From the NCBI GenBank assembly GCA_015057165.1, contig SVEY01000021.1, positions 1 to 53,160 of the forward strand: a DNA stretch of 53,160 bases. The letters run 5' to 3'. The stretch is from Lachnospiraceae bacterium. Lineage in GTDB: Bacteria > Bacillota > Clostridia > Lachnospirales > Lachnospiraceae. A model generated the notes under the pieces. That model was not told the DNA's origin. It made no database searches and saw only the letters and a list, made by a program, of their open reading frames with translations. The translations under genes were made by a program, and so were the position numbers. Positions 1 to 9,132 of the stretch are shown here, piece by piece (the first letter of the stretch is position 1; each line of letters opens with the position of its first letter).

Positions 1-127
1 CAATTTGTTTTATGCTATGCTTTTTTTATTTTGATTAGATTTGCGAATTAGAGGGGTATATGATTTGAAGAATAACAGCTACAAAAATAAACATCGGTGT
101 GTGAAACAAAAAAGTAATTATTAACAA

Positions 128-163
128 ATTCGCAAGGGAAGGCGAATCGATTTTCAAGGAGGG
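128..163 (+). promoter_or_regulatory. Flagellin mRNA leader hairpin and RBS, CsrA-like layout
   Basis: Just upstream of the flagellin start, ATTCGC (128-133) pairs with GCGAAT (142-147) around the loop AAGGGAAG, which contains GGA. A second GGA lies in the strong ribosome binding site CAAGGAGGG (155-163), nine bases before the ATG at 172. In Bacillus subtilis the hag leader is controlled by CsrA, which binds one GGA in a hairpin and one over the Shine-Dalgarno. The arrangement here is the same in outline. CsrA control is inferred; no csrA or fliW gene is in the window. Confidence 0.45.
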
Positions 164-171
164 AAAGAATT

Positions 172-975
172 ATGGTAGTACAACACAACATGCAGGCAGC
201 AAATGCTTCAAGAGTATTAAACATCACAGCAAATCAGCAGACAAAGAGCACAGAGAAGTTATCTTCAGGTTATAAGATTAACCGTGCAGCTGATGATGCA
301 GCAGGACTTTCAATTTCTGAAAAGATGAGAAAGCAAATCAGAGGACTTGATAGAGCATCTACAAACGCTCAAGATGGTATCTCCGCAGTGCAGACGGCTG
401 AAGGTGCGTTAGCAGAAGTTCACTCAATGCTTCAGAGAGCAAACGAGCTTGCAGTACAGGCAGCAAACGGAACAAACTCTACAAAGGATGTATCTTACAT
501 CAACAAAGAGATTCAAGCACTTAAGACAGAGATTGCGCGAATCGGTTCTACAACTGATTTCAACGGCAAGTTGATGTTAGCAGGATCAAGCACAAACATT
601 TTCGTTGGATACACAAGCACAACAGATTACATCAGCATTAAGGGCGTTAACCTTTCTACTGTTGCTAATAAGCTTTCATCTATCTCGACAAATGATGCAG
701 CTAAAGATTTGTTAGCACAAATTTCTTCAGCAATTGAAGATGTATCAGGATTTAGATCTGACTTTGGTGCAGTACAGAACAGATTAGAGCATACAGTTGA
801 TAACCTAGACAACGTAGTAGAGAACGTAACAGCAGCAGAATCTCGTATACGTGATACAGATATGGCTGATGAAATGGTTAGATACAGCAAGAACAACATT
901 CTTACTCAGGCTGGACAATCAATGCTTGCTCAAGCTAATCAATCAACACAAGGAGTTTTATCACTTCTTCAGTAA
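172..975 (+). CDS. fliC: Flagellin (267 aa)
   Basis: This is the structural subunit of the flagellar filament. The N-terminal D0/D1 helices (about residues 1-140) carry the conserved core STEKLSSGYKINRAADDAAG followed by SISEKMRKQIRGL. The C-terminal D1/D0 part (about 185-267) contains ESRIRDTDMADEMV and ends in the usual helix that finishes in LLQ. The central variable region is only about 45 residues, so this is a short flagellin close to the minimal type. Ser/Thr residues in that region are possible O-glycosylation sites, fitting the downstream nonulosonic acid locus, but that link is inferred. The ATG at 172 has an excellent RBS. A terminator follows at once, so the gene is probably monocistronic. 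No sigma-28 promoter could be assigned with confidence. Confidence 0.97.
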   Translation: MVVQHNMQAANASRVLNITANQQTKSTEKLSSGYKINRAADDAAGLSISEKMRKQIRGLDRASTNAQDGISAVQTAEGALAEVHSMLQRANELAVQAANGTNSTKDVSYINKEIQALKTEIARIGSTTDFNGKLMLAGSSTNIFVGYTSTTDYISIKGVNLSTVANKLSSISTNDAAKDLLAQISSAIEDVSGFRSDFGAVQNRLEHTVDNLDNVVENVTAAESRIRDTDMADEMVRYSKNNILTQAGQSMLAQANQSTQGVLSLLQ

Positions 976-994
976 TACAATACACATCGATATT

Positions 995-1024
995 GAAGAC
1001 CACAAAAATGTGGTCTTCTTTTTA
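995..1024 (+). terminator. Rho-independent terminator after flagellin
   Basis: GAAGACCACA (995-1004) pairs perfectly with TGTGGTCTTC (1009-1018) around an A-rich loop and is followed by a T-run. It lies 20 bases after the flagellin stop. Confidence 0.9.
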
Positions 1025-1040
1025 TGTTTTCTACAATATA

Positions 1041-1049
1041 TGGTATAAT
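1041..1049 (+). promoter_or_regulatory. Probable extended -10 promoter for the GT2/LicD genes
   Basis: TGGTATAAT (1041-1049) is an extended -10 hexamer directly after the flagellin terminator and 35 bases before the next gene. No clear -35 hexamer is seen at the right distance. Confidence 0.5.
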
Positions 1050-1084
1050 GTATCTTGTGAAGTATTATAACGATGGGGGATAGT

Positions 1085-2785
1085 ATGAATAATCCAAAGC
1101 TTACAATCTCAGTACTTATATCAAGGAATTACGACGGCGTTAAGAAATGTCTTGATTCAATTCGTCCAATTATGGATAAGGTGCCGTCTGAATTAATTCT
1201 CACTGACACAGGTTGCGGAGATAAGGTTAGAGAATTAATTGAGGGATATACAGATCATATTATTGACTTTGAATGGATTAAAGATTTCTCGGCTGCAAGA
1301 AATGCAGGATTAAAAGAAGCAAAGGGTGAATGGTTTCTGTATATAGATGATGATGAGTGGTTCGATGATGTTACGGAACTTGTTAAGTTCTTTAACTCCG
1401 GAGAGTGTGATCGATATAATGTAGCCGCCTATGTTCAGAGAAATTATCTGGACGTGGATGGTAAGACATACGGCGATCATAACGTTGATAGAATAATTAG
1501 AATAACGCCGGAATTACATTTTGAACATAGAATTCATGAGGCATATACCGGAATTGATATTGGTACTAAGAAGAGGCTTAATACATTCGTACATCACTAC
1601 GGATATGCATATAAGAATGAAGAAGAAAGAATAGAGAAATCAAAGCGTAATCGAGAATTACTTATATTAGAGTGCGAGGAACACCCGGAAGATATGAGGA
1701 TGAGATACCAGCTTGTCCTTGATTATTATGGAATTCATGAATTTGACGAGGCAATAGAAGCAGCACTTTCCGGCATTAAGATTAAGAGTGACTCTCAATA
1801 CTGGGACGCGCTTCATACAGAGGCATTATATTGTTTCCAAGCGAAAGAGGATTGGGATAGTCTTATCAGGTACGGAGAGAAATTTCTAAACGATAGGCTG
1901 TTTCCTAATGACGAATTCGGAGTCAGACAGTATCTGATATGTGCCTATTGGAATCAAAAAGAGTATGACAAGATATGCAATCTTGCGCAGAAGGTTATAG
2001 CAACATATATAGATTATAAGAAGAATCCTGCAAAATACGATGCCAATCAACTTATGCGTGATGAATTCTGGAAGATTGATAAGATTAGCAGGATGCTTAT
2101 ATTTATAATTGACAGCGCACTTGCAACTAATGATTCGGGCGTAATTGACAAACTTCTTAATCATAATATCAGAGAAGAACTTACAGGATTGATTCAAAAT
2201 GATACTTATAAGACATGGCTTTTGCAGATTGTAATCGGAACATGCAACGAACCGTCACAGATTGAATTATTCATGAGATTACCAATTGCCGGAAATGTCA
2301 ATAATGTCAAGCTCGATGCGTTCGTAAGTCAGGTGGATAACATGTTCCCATATATTCCTCTGGATAAATTCGATATATGGAGAGATTGGATTCTGTCACA
2401 GCTTGAAGAAGGAAGCGAAAAGCACGCATATTTCTTAGCGAAATGTTATGACTATAAGTTGCGAAGTATAAGCTTTCATATTGCGGATATGGATGAATAT
2501 GATAGCTTAGAATATGTTCTTAGTCTAATAACAGGCTATGCTGATAGAGAGATGGCATATTGCGAAGGAAAGTACCGAGATAAGCTGGAAAGCATGACTG
2601 AGGATGACCTACTTCCTGAAGAGAAATTGGCATGGCAGATACAGGAATTGGTTAACCAGGTTGATGCAGGAAATGTTTCGGATGCAATCAATACCGTTAG
2701 AGATATTACCGGTATTGCGCCATATTGGTCTGATGCAATAAGTTTTCTTCCAACATACATACAACTTGTGTTGGGTAGTCAATAG
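1085..2785 (+). CDS. GT2-family glycosyltransferase with helical (TPR-like) tail
   Basis: An inverting GT-A glycosyltransferase of family 2. The fold begins LTISVLISRNYDG; residues around 41-46 (DTGCGD) and IDDDEW at 87-92 match the nucleotide-binding and DxD-type metal sites. The N-terminal catalytic domain spans about residues 1-230. The remaining 330 residues are helical and TPR-like, as in SPBc2-type GTs used for protein or polysaccharide glycosylation. The in-frame ATG at 1073 is possible, but the ATG at 1085 has GGGGGA four bases upstream and starts right at the GT fold, so it is preferred. Lying next to flagellin, it may initiate flagellin glycosylation (inference). The sugar donor cannot be read from sequence. 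Confidence 0.85.
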   Translation: MNNPKLTISVLISRNYDGVKKCLDSIRPIMDKVPSELILTDTGCGDKVRELIEGYTDHIIDFEWIKDFSAARNAGLKEAKGEWFLYIDDDEWFDDVTELVKFFNSGECDRYNVAAYVQRNYLDVDGKTYGDHNVDRIIRITPELHFEHRIHEAYTGIDIGTKKRLNTFVHHYGYAYKNEEERIEKSKRNRELLILECEEHPEDMRMRYQLVLDYYGIHEFDEAIEAALSGIKIKSDSQYWDALHTEALYCFQAKEDWDSLIRYGEKFLNDRLFPNDEFGVRQYLICAYWNQKEYDKICNLAQKVIATYIDYKKNPAKYDANQLMRDEFWKIDKISRMLIFIIDSALATNDSGVIDKLLNHNIREELTGLIQNDTYKTWLLQIVIGTCNEPSQIELFMRLPIAGNVNNVKLDAFVSQVDNMFPYIPLDKFDIWRDWILSQLEEGSEKHAYFLAKCYDYKLRSISFHIADMDEYDSLEYVLSLITGYADREMAYCEGKYRDKLESMTEDDLLPEEKLAWQIQELVNQVDAGNVSDAINTVRDITGIAPYWSDAISFLPTYIQLVLGSQ

Positions 2786-2795
2786 GAGATAACGG

Positions 2796-4521
2796 ATGTT
2801 ACAATTTGAACCGGAGTTTTTCGAGGCAGAGACAAGAGATGGATTCTATATTGAGCCTCTTGTTAAGAATGCTTGGGCAGCTCAATTAGAGACGCTTGCT
2901 TTGTTCGATAAAATCTGTGAAGAGAATAATCTAACATATAGTGCTGATTGGGGAACGCTTCTTGGGGCAGTTCGTCATGGTGGATTCATCCCTTGGGATG
3001 ATGATCTCGATGTATGTATGCCTAGAGAAGACTTGATGAAATTCTATGAAATAATAGAAGATTATCCTGAACTCGAGTGTAGAAATCCCTATAATGACCC
3101 TAATCTGGGGATACATGCAACGAGACTTAATCTTTCGATGGAATTTACTGTCGATAGAGATAGATTAAAGGATTATCATGGATTCCCGTTTCCGGCAGGA
3201 ATTGACATATTTAGCATAGATTATGTTCCGAGAGATAAGGATGCAGAAGAAGAGCAGAAAGATATAATGCTTAAGACCAATTATGTGGCACATCTACTAG
3301 ACCTTATGTCTGAACATGATGAGAAGAAAGAAGGGTATTATAAGAAATACAAGGAATATGTTCGAGAGATAAAGGAAAAAACTAATGTAGAATTTTCAAA
3401 GAATGAACCTGATAAGCATGAGATAATGATTCTGTATGATGAGGTTGAAGGAGCATATTCTAAGGAAGATGCTAGCTTTGTATCGGAAATGCACTGTCTA
3501 TTGATGGGGGGGCAGTTATTATCTTCCTAAGGATTCTTATGAGAATATAATTCGTATTCCTTTTGAAAATATAATGATATGTGTTCCTGCAAACTATAAT
3601 GAGGTTCTTAGAGTAAAATATGGTAACGACTATATGACACCGCGAAATGTCGGAGGAGCCCATGATTATCCGTTTTTTAAGAAAGAAATAAAAAGCTCTT
3701 GGAATACGACAGATGATGAATCATATAATGATGTGAAAAAACATATTGAGAAGATATCCAGTGATTATTACAGAGAGTTCTTGAATAGATCTTCGAAATG
3801 TTATGTTGATATAGAAGAGGATGTGCTGGATAGGCATCCGATTAATCGTACACAAGCAGCTCTTCTTGAAACACTGTATGAAGTAGACAGAATATGTAAG
3901 AAGCATAATATAAACTATTATTATGTGGGAGAAACCAAGGAAGAGATTGAAAGAATAAGAGAATTTAACAGCGATTCCACGGATATTCATATTGCAATGT
4001 TTCGAGATGATTATATGAACTTTCAACAGTTTGTCCAAGAGGATTTGGATGTATGGTTTGATTATAGGAGCATTTATACGCATCCGGAACATACGGATAT
4101 GAGGATGTATGTTATTACAGATGCCTATGGTACACAAGAAGGAGAGTATGAAGCCCGATTCCATGGATGTAACGATATAGTGGGAATTGATATTGCGCCA
4201 ATTGATACAGTTAGTAATGATGATTCTGTTGAAGAATTAAAGAGTAATATCATATCAAAGCTTGTTCAAAGCATACCGAGTATGCCAACACAACCGCCAT
4301 ATGACATTCCTACGATGGCGCTTGTCAGTCAGTGGCAAGATTTACTTCAGATGGAGATTAATATGCAGGGCAATCTGCAAAATGCTTTGATGAAAGCGGC
4401 GGATAGCGTTGCAATGTCAGACACAAATGATTCGTATAAGAGAGTTAGGATTTCATCTGATATAGCCGAGAATAATTATAGATTATATGATAAGTCGGAA
4501 TTTAAGAGAAGAAACGATTGA
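2796..4521 (+). pseudogene. LicD-family transferase, frameshifted at a G7 tract (possibly phase-variable, OFF)
   Basis: LicD proteins transfer phosphocholine or other phospho-groups from CDP-activated donors to surface glycans. The first reading frame (2796-3530) has the LicD signature with WDDDLD at residues 67-72, then ends abruptly in a non-homologous tail after the G run at 3506-3512. The rest lies one frame over, to 4521. Removing one G rejoins the frames as MGGSYYLPKDSYENI, matching the same segment of the intact paralogue downstream. A joined product would be 574 aa, with a second, degenerate LicD-like segment in its C-terminal half. Separate genes are unlikely because the second part has no RBS and lines up as the direct continuation. 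The cause may be phase variation, fixed mutation or a sequencing error. Confidence 0.85.
3506..3512 (+). repeat. G7 homopolymer in licD-like gene
   Basis: Seven consecutive G in an AT-rich coding sequence. With six G the reading frame stays open for a further 335 codons or so; with seven it stops at 3530. Poly-G tracts are the classic slipped-strand switches of surface-glycan genes. Confidence 0.8.
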
Positions 4522-4541
4522 TAGGAATATAGGAGTTTTCT

Positions 4542-7397
4542 ATGTTGGAGTTTGATGTAGATTATTTTAAAGAAGAGACAATATGTGGCTTCACAGTCCC
4601 TGAATTTATGAAGCATGCTTGGGCATCACAGCTTAAGCTGTTGGCTTTGGTGGATAGGATATGTAAGGAAAACGATATAAAGTATTTTGCTAATTGGGGG
4701 ACGATTCTTGGAGCGGTTAGACATAAGGGATTTATTCCGTGGGATGATGATATCGATCTATGTATGTTTCGTCCGGACTTTGCAAAATTCTTGGAAGTTA
4801 TTCCTAATTATGAAGGGATAATAGTACATAATTGTTTTAATATGCCCGACTTTGGATTTCACGCTAATAGGGTTCTTAGTGGAACAGTTTATACGGTTGA
4901 GAGAGATGTGTATAAGGATTATTATGGGTTCCCATTTCCCGTTGCGCTAGACATTTTCAACTTAGATTATGTGCCAAGAGATAAGGCGTTAGAAGATGAA
5001 ATGGTAGAAGCTCTACAAGTGTGTGCGACTGCAGCACATGCAAGAGAGTGGCTAGATGAGAATGGCCCGGAAGAAAAAGAATACAACTATCATCAGGCAG
5101 AATACAGGGTTGCGGTTAACTGGCTTGAAAAGAATTGTGGTATGCAATTTAGTACGGAGAATCCCGGTTATCAAGAGATAGTAATACTCCATCAAGAGAT
5201 TGCCGGATTATATGGACCGGACGATGCAGACTATGTAACAGAAGTGCAGTGCCTGGCAAGTGGTAACCCTTATTATATCCCTAAAGAAGTATATGATTCA
5301 GTAGTATGGCTTCCATTTGAGAATACTACTATTCCGGTTCCGATAGGGTATCAGTTACTTCTTAAAATGAAGTATGGAAATGATTATATGTCGCCTCGCA
5401 AAGTTGAAGCGGGTCATGAATATCCTTTTTACAATGCATATATTAGAGCGATATTTAATGAGAGAAATCACAAGACATTTGAAGGAGCCTGTGAATATAT
5501 TCAGAATCAGTCAAGCCGATTCTATATTAAGTTCCTAAATAAGACGACAACGCCAACAATTGGTGAGTCAGACGCAGATGTTAACAAATTGACGACGGAA
5601 TTCAATATGTCTGAAGAGGAGGTAAGAGAGCTTCTTGCAAAGTGTGAGGTGCTAGAAGAATTCAAGAGGATTTGCTCGAAGGTAGGAATTGACTATTATG
5701 CTATAGGAGATACGCCTGACTTAGCTTCCGATAAAAATTACAAGGAATTGTCTAGGAGACCGATAGAGGTTGCAATAAAAAGAGATAAACAAAATGACTT
5801 TCTTTTGGCGTTAGGACAAGAATTAGGGTCATGGTTTAATTATGCGACTATTTACGCTAACGATAAATATGAAGATATGAGAATACTTATTCGTTCTGAC
5901 AGCTACCGATGTGATGAGAATGAGTTCGCTGAAAGATTTCATGGTTGCACAAAGGAAGTAAGCCTGTATATATCTATAGTTGATAATATGTCTCTTGATA
6001 AAGAAAGAGAAGATACGCGCAGGATGTTAATAGATAATCTAATTAAGACATCGAACGCTGTGCCAAGTGCACCACCATATTCTCCTGAAGTATTAAGTAT
6101 AGTGGGAGATTGGGAGAATGCTCTGCAGATTAAGGTGGACACGGAGTTGAATCTGAAGAGAGAGTTCCTCCGAGCTGCTGATAATATTGCAAGTGCAACT
6201 GCAGACGAAGATGCTGTAAATGTCAAAATATATGCAAGCCTGCAAAACGGAGTGGACTTAGAATATGAACGAAGCGCATTTGAAGAAGCAGAAGAAGTGC
6301 CATTCTTTGTAACAACAATCAGTGTGCCAAAGAAGAATTCAACTAGGTCGAGTATTCTGGATTATAACGAAATAGAGAAAAAAAATACTGCGAAAAAAGA
6401 GGTTGTATTTCTCCCATACAAGGCATCTATGTGGGATTCCCTCGAGACTGTATGGAGAGAGATGGATGACAATCCTAAGATAAGTGCGCTTGTTATTCCG
6501 ATACCTTATTATGACAAGAATCCTGATGGAAGCATTGGGAAAATGCACTATGAGGGAGCGGACTTCCCGGAAGATGTCCCTGTCATCGATTACAGAAGTT
6601 ACAACATTGAAGAGAGACATCCGGATGCAATATATGTTCATAATCCCTATGATGAGGCAAATCACATAACTACTATTCATCCGGATTATTACTCATCAAG
6701 AATCTATGAGTTAACAGATGAGCTGGTATATATTCCATACTTTATTCTGGGCAATGTTGACCCCGATAATAAAGCGGCATTAGAAGGCGTAAGGCATTTA
6801 ATAATTACAAATGTAATGAAGTATGCTCACAAAGTAATGGTATGGTCGGAAGATTGGCGGAAAGCATTTATTAATGTAATGTCTGACTTTGTCGGTGAGG
6901 ATACGAGGGAATATTGGGAGAAGATTATTGAGGTTCAGGAATCTTCTAAGTTAAAAAGAGTTCGAAACTTAAAAGAATCGGATTATAATATGCCGTCTGA
7001 TTGGGTTGAAAAGTCAACTAAGCCTGACGGAAGCAAGAAGAAAATCGTATTCTATAATACAGGCGTAGACCCTATCCTTAAAGAGAGCGATAAGATGGTT
7101 GATAAGATAGAAAGGGTACTTCAAATATTCAAGGAGAATTCTGAAGATGTTACTCTTCTTTGGAGACCGCATCCACTTATTGAAGCGACACTTACCTCAA
7201 TGCGTCCGGAACTATGGGAGCGATATAAAAGAATAGTGGACACATACAAGGCTGAAGATTGGGGTATCTATGACGACACAGCGGAGCTTGAGCGTGCAAT
7301 AGCTGTAAGTGATGCATATTTTGGTGACCAGAGTTCGGTTGTCTGGATGTACAAAGAAACCGGCAAGCCAATCATGATTCAGAATTGTGACGTGTGA
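4542..7397 (+). CDS. Large LicD-family protein with C-terminal CDP-glycerol-transferase-like domain (951 aa)
   Basis: A three-part surface glycan enzyme. Residues 1-290 form a LicD domain with NWGTILGAVRHKGFIPWDDD at 51-70. Residues about 375-510 resemble a second, degenerate LicD unit (FKRICSKVGIDYYAIG, then PIEVAIKRDKQNDF) lacking the WDDD metal motif. Residues about 640-951 resemble the CDP-glycerol glycerophosphotransferase/GT-B-like fold, with RPHPL at 875-879 and GDQSSVVWMY near the end. LicD enzymes use CDP-choline, CDP-ribitol or similar donors, so this protein could add a phospho-alditol or phosphocholine and extend it (inference). It is paralogous to the gene before it and to the LicD gene at 44.5 kb. 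RBS AGGAG lies about 10 bases before the ATG. Confidence 0.85.
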   Translation: MLEFDVDYFKEETICGFTVPEFMKHAWASQLKLLALVDRICKENDIKYFANWGTILGAVRHKGFIPWDDDIDLCMFRPDFAKFLEVIPNYEGIIVHNCFNMPDFGFHANRVLSGTVYTVERDVYKDYYGFPFPVALDIFNLDYVPRDKALEDEMVEALQVCATAAHAREWLDENGPEEKEYNYHQAEYRVAVNWLEKNCGMQFSTENPGYQEIVILHQEIAGLYGPDDADYVTEVQCLASGNPYYIPKEVYDSVVWLPFENTTIPVPIGYQLLLKMKYGNDYMSPRKVEAGHEYPFYNAYIRAIFNERNHKTFEGACEYIQNQSSRFYIKFLNKTTTPTIGESDADVNKLTTEFNMSEEEVRELLAKCEVLEEFKRICSKVGIDYYAIGDTPDLASDKNYKELSRRPIEVAIKRDKQNDFLLALGQELGSWFNYATIYANDKYEDMRILIRSDSYRCDENEFAERFHGCTKEVSLYISIVDNMSLDKEREDTRRMLIDNLIKTSNAVPSAPPYSPEVLSIVGDWENALQIKVDTELNLKREFLRAADNIASATADEDAVNVKIYASLQNGVDLEYERSAFEEAEEVPFFVTTISVPKKNSTRSSILDYNEIEKKNTAKKEVVFLPYKASMWDSLETVWREMDDNPKISALVIPIPYYDKNPDGSIGKMHYEGADFPEDVPVIDYRSYNIEERHPDAIYVHNPYDEANHITTIHPDYYSSRIYELTDELVYIPYFILGNVDPDNKAALEGVRHLIITNVMKYAHKVMVWSEDWRKAFINVMSDFVGEDTREYWEKIIEVQESSKLKRVRNLKESDYNMPSDWVEKSTKPDGSKKKIVFYNTGVDPILKESDKMVDKIERVLQIFKENSEDVTLLWRPHPLIEATLTSMRPELWERYKRIVDTYKAEDWGIYDDTAELERAIAVSDAYFGDQSSVVWMYKETGKPIMIQNCDV

Positions 7398-7452
7398 GAT
7401 GAAAAATGATAATACTGGAATAAGAGTACACTTACACCGAAAGGGGAATACT

Positions 7453-7803
7453 ATGACAATAACAGAGAATATTTTTAGGATATTAGAAGAAAAAAGAATA
7501 TCTCAGAAAGAGTTTTCTGCACTAACAGGAATTCCACAGAGTACAATATGCGATTGGAAGAAGAAAGGTAAGTCGCCCAACTCAGACAAGATAGCAACAA
7601 TTTGCAATGCCCTTGATGTCACGCCTTATGAAATAATAGATGGCATCAAGAAGCCGGATTATGTGATAAATGAACAATCAGAAAAGCAGGAGATTGATAA
7701 TACATCAGTTATGAAAATGCTAGAGCAGACCAATGACAAAGTTGATAGAATGATGGCGTATATGGTTGCATTAAATGGACTGACGGAAAGAAAGGAGAAA
7801 TAA
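7453..7803 (+). CDS. XRE-family transcriptional regulator (116 aa)
   Basis: A small DNA-binding protein. Residues 1-60 form a Cro/C1-type helix-turn-helix (ISQKEFSALTGIPQSTICDW, then a recognition-wing segment ending in LDVTPYEII). The C-terminal 50 residues are charged and may dimerise. The ATG at 7453 is chosen over upstream starts because AAGGGG lies seven bases before it and the fold starts there. It closely resembles the regulator at 49911. Both lie beside copies of the same inverted-repeat element (7863-7954 here), which suggests the two were duplicated or moved together. Confidence 0.85.
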   Translation: MTITENIFRILEEKRISQKEFSALTGIPQSTICDWKKKGKSPNSDKIATICNALDVTPYEIIDGIKKPDYVINEQSEKQEIDNTSVMKMLEQTNDKVDRMMAYMVALNGLTERKEK

Positions 7804-7862
7804 AGACTTCGAAAAAACGAAACATAGTTTGCTAAAGCGTAGAATATATGATAAAATAAAAT

Positions 7863-7954
7863 AGAGATGTCGCATAGCCGCCACTCTGTCAAATAAGCGG
7901 TAATATTACATAACCAATCGTTGGTCAGAGTCAACCGTCTGTTGCGATATCTCT
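7863..7954. repeat. Deleted copy (92 bp) of the AGAGATGTCGC inverted-repeat element
   Basis: Starts AGAGATGTCGC and ends GCGATATCTCT after GTCAACCG, the same ends as the two full elements at 49283-49485 and 49651-49854. CCGCCACTC from the 3' half is kept, but the segment with the RBS and small peptide ORF is gone. It looks like an internal-deletion derivative that kept its ends, like a MITE made from a larger parent. Confidence 0.75.
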
Positions 7955-8017
7955 TTTCATATACATTTTAACACGTTAAAGCGAATTATACAAGAAAAAT
8001 AAAAATAACACGAAGTA

Positions 8018-8046
8018 TTGTCGATAAAGGAATAATGGTATATAAT
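8018..8046 (+). promoter_or_regulatory. SigA-type promoter of the toxin-antitoxin pair
   Basis: TTGTCG (8018-8023), a 17-base spacer and TATAAT (8041-8046), 46 bases before the antitoxin gene. Such operons are usually autorepressed; no clear operator palindrome was picked out. Confidence 0.65.
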
Positions 8047-8092
8047 ATAGTCAAGATGACCAGATTTCTGTATAAGTATTTGGAGGAGCACT

Positions 8093-8326
8093 ATGAAAGT
8101 TAGTATATTGGAGGCTAAAACAAATCTTTCTCAGCTTGTTAAGTTAATCGAAAGTGGGAAAGAGGATAATATAGTTATATCAAGATATGGAAAGCCTGTG
8201 GCAAAGATGGTAATGTGTAATGATGTGCCTGTCGAGAAAAGAATTGGTATAGCGAAAGGAAAATTAAAATCGCCGGATAATCTCGATGAATATAATGAAG
8301 AAATCGCCAGAATGTTTGGGGTGTAA
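8093..8326 (+). CDS. Type II antitoxin, Phd/YefM-like (77 aa)
   Basis: The antitoxin partner of the PIN toxin two bases downstream. The N-terminal half shows the Phd/YefM pattern: VSILEAKTNLSQLVKLIESG, then a turn and VISRYGKPVAKMV, forming the DNA-binding, dimerising domain. The acidic C-terminal tail (about 50-77, with LDEYNEEIARMFGV) would be the toxin-binding segment. GGAGGAG lies just before the ATG. Known family members bind and inhibit the toxin and repress the operon. Confidence 0.88.
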   Translation: MKVSILEAKTNLSQLVKLIESGKEDNIVISRYGKPVAKMVMCNDVPVEKRIGIAKGKLKSPDNLDEYNEEIARMFGV

Positions 8327-8328
8327 GT

Positions 8329-8733
8329 ATGGATTTGTTATTGGATACACATATTCTTATATGGTCATTAAATGATGATGATCGTTTGCCAAAGAAAGCT
8401 AAGGATTTAATTCTTGACGAGAACAATACAATTTATTATAGCAGTGTTTCTGTCTGGGAGATTTCGATAAAACATATGTCGCACCCTGACAATGTAGAAT
8501 TTACAGGGAAGAAATTTGCGACATTTTGTGAAGAAGCGGGATTCTATTCAATTGATATGAAGGAAAAGCATGTGTTCTCTTTAGAGACGCTTAATCGTTC
8601 TGACAAGTCGCCCCCGCATAATGACCCATTCGATAGAATGCTCGTTGCCCAGGCAAAAGCCGAGGATATGTATTTTATTACACATGATTCCTTAATCCCA
8701 TACTATAATGAAAAATGTATTGTTAAGGTGTGA
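8329..8733 (+). CDS. PIN-domain toxin, VapC-like ribonuclease (134 aa)
   Basis: A PIN-domain RNase that would cleave RNA when the antitoxin is lost. The acidic metal-binding residues are visible: D6 in LLDTHILIW, E44 in SVWEIS, D99/D102 in HNDPFDRML and D120 in FITHDSL. The length is normal for the family and nothing looks broken. It follows the antitoxin by two bases, the usual coupled arrangement. VapC enzymes often cut tRNA or 23S rRNA; the target here is unknown. Confidence 0.9.
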   Translation: MDLLLDTHILIWSLNDDDRLPKKAKDLILDENNTIYYSSVSVWEISIKHMSHPDNVEFTGKKFATFCEEAGFYSIDMKEKHVFSLETLNRSDKSPPHNDPFDRMLVAQAKAEDMYFITHDSLIPYYNEKCIVKV

Positions 8734-8748
8734 GATGAAAGATAATTT

Positions 8749-8773
8749 GAGCCCGCATCCAGCGTGCAGGCTT
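8749..8773 (+). terminator. Imperfect member of the GCTTGCAC hairpin family after vapBC
   Basis: GAGCCCGCA (8749-8757) pairs with TGCAGGCTT (8765-8773) with one mismatch. Its right arm matches the hairpins at 9634, 10666 and 16543. The T-run is poor, so termination may be weak. This 8734-9277 gap also holds the IS30 relic and a structured repeat, annotated separately. Confidence 0.5.
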
Positions 8774-8872
8774 ATTCTATGTAGATAATAAAAACTAATA
8801 TACAGAAGTATTAAAGGATGTGGATGACTATTTGAAAAATCCATTACATACAAAAGGGGCTTGGCTATATCC

Positions 8873-8964
8873 TTCATAGACATGTCCTGATCAAGACATT
8901 TCTCTATGAACACTCTGTTATCAAGGGTTAGATGTTTTTGGTTACCTGGGATTAAATTTGACAT
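8873..8964 (-). pseudogene. IS30-family transposase, N-terminal remnant
   Basis: On the - strand an ATG at 8964, preceded by GGAAAGGAG, opens a frame starting MSNLIPGNQKHLTLDNRVFI and continuing into IEKCLDQDMSMKDIA. This resembles the N-terminal helix-turn-helix of IS30 transposases. Similarity ends after about 35 residues, so only the 5' stub of an insertion sequence survives. A second stub with the same right part is at 10307-10399. Confidence 0.65.
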
Positions 8965-9132
8965 AATAGTCTCCTTTCCAGGAACAAGGATTATCAGAGA
9001 AGATTATAAATATAAAACGGAATTATTGTAAGAGTAAATTCTGTTTTGGGATATAAGAAGTGGAATTTAGTATTACATTCGACTCTAGTAAATCTTCCAA
9101 AGCTTCTTATCTAAACTTTCCATACCATTTTA

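Noticed and set aside
1-127. Sigma-28 promoter for flagellin
   Set aside because: A fair match to TAAA plus a GCCGATAA-like box with correct spacing could not be found, so no site is called.
627-899. Open frames antisense to flagellin and many other genes
   Set aside because: They are shadows of strongly supported genes and lack RBS, homology and plausible composition.
2796-4521. Two separate LicD-like genes (2796-3530 and 3574-4521)
   Set aside because: The second part has no RBS and is the exact continuation of the first after removal of one G, so one broken gene is the better reading.
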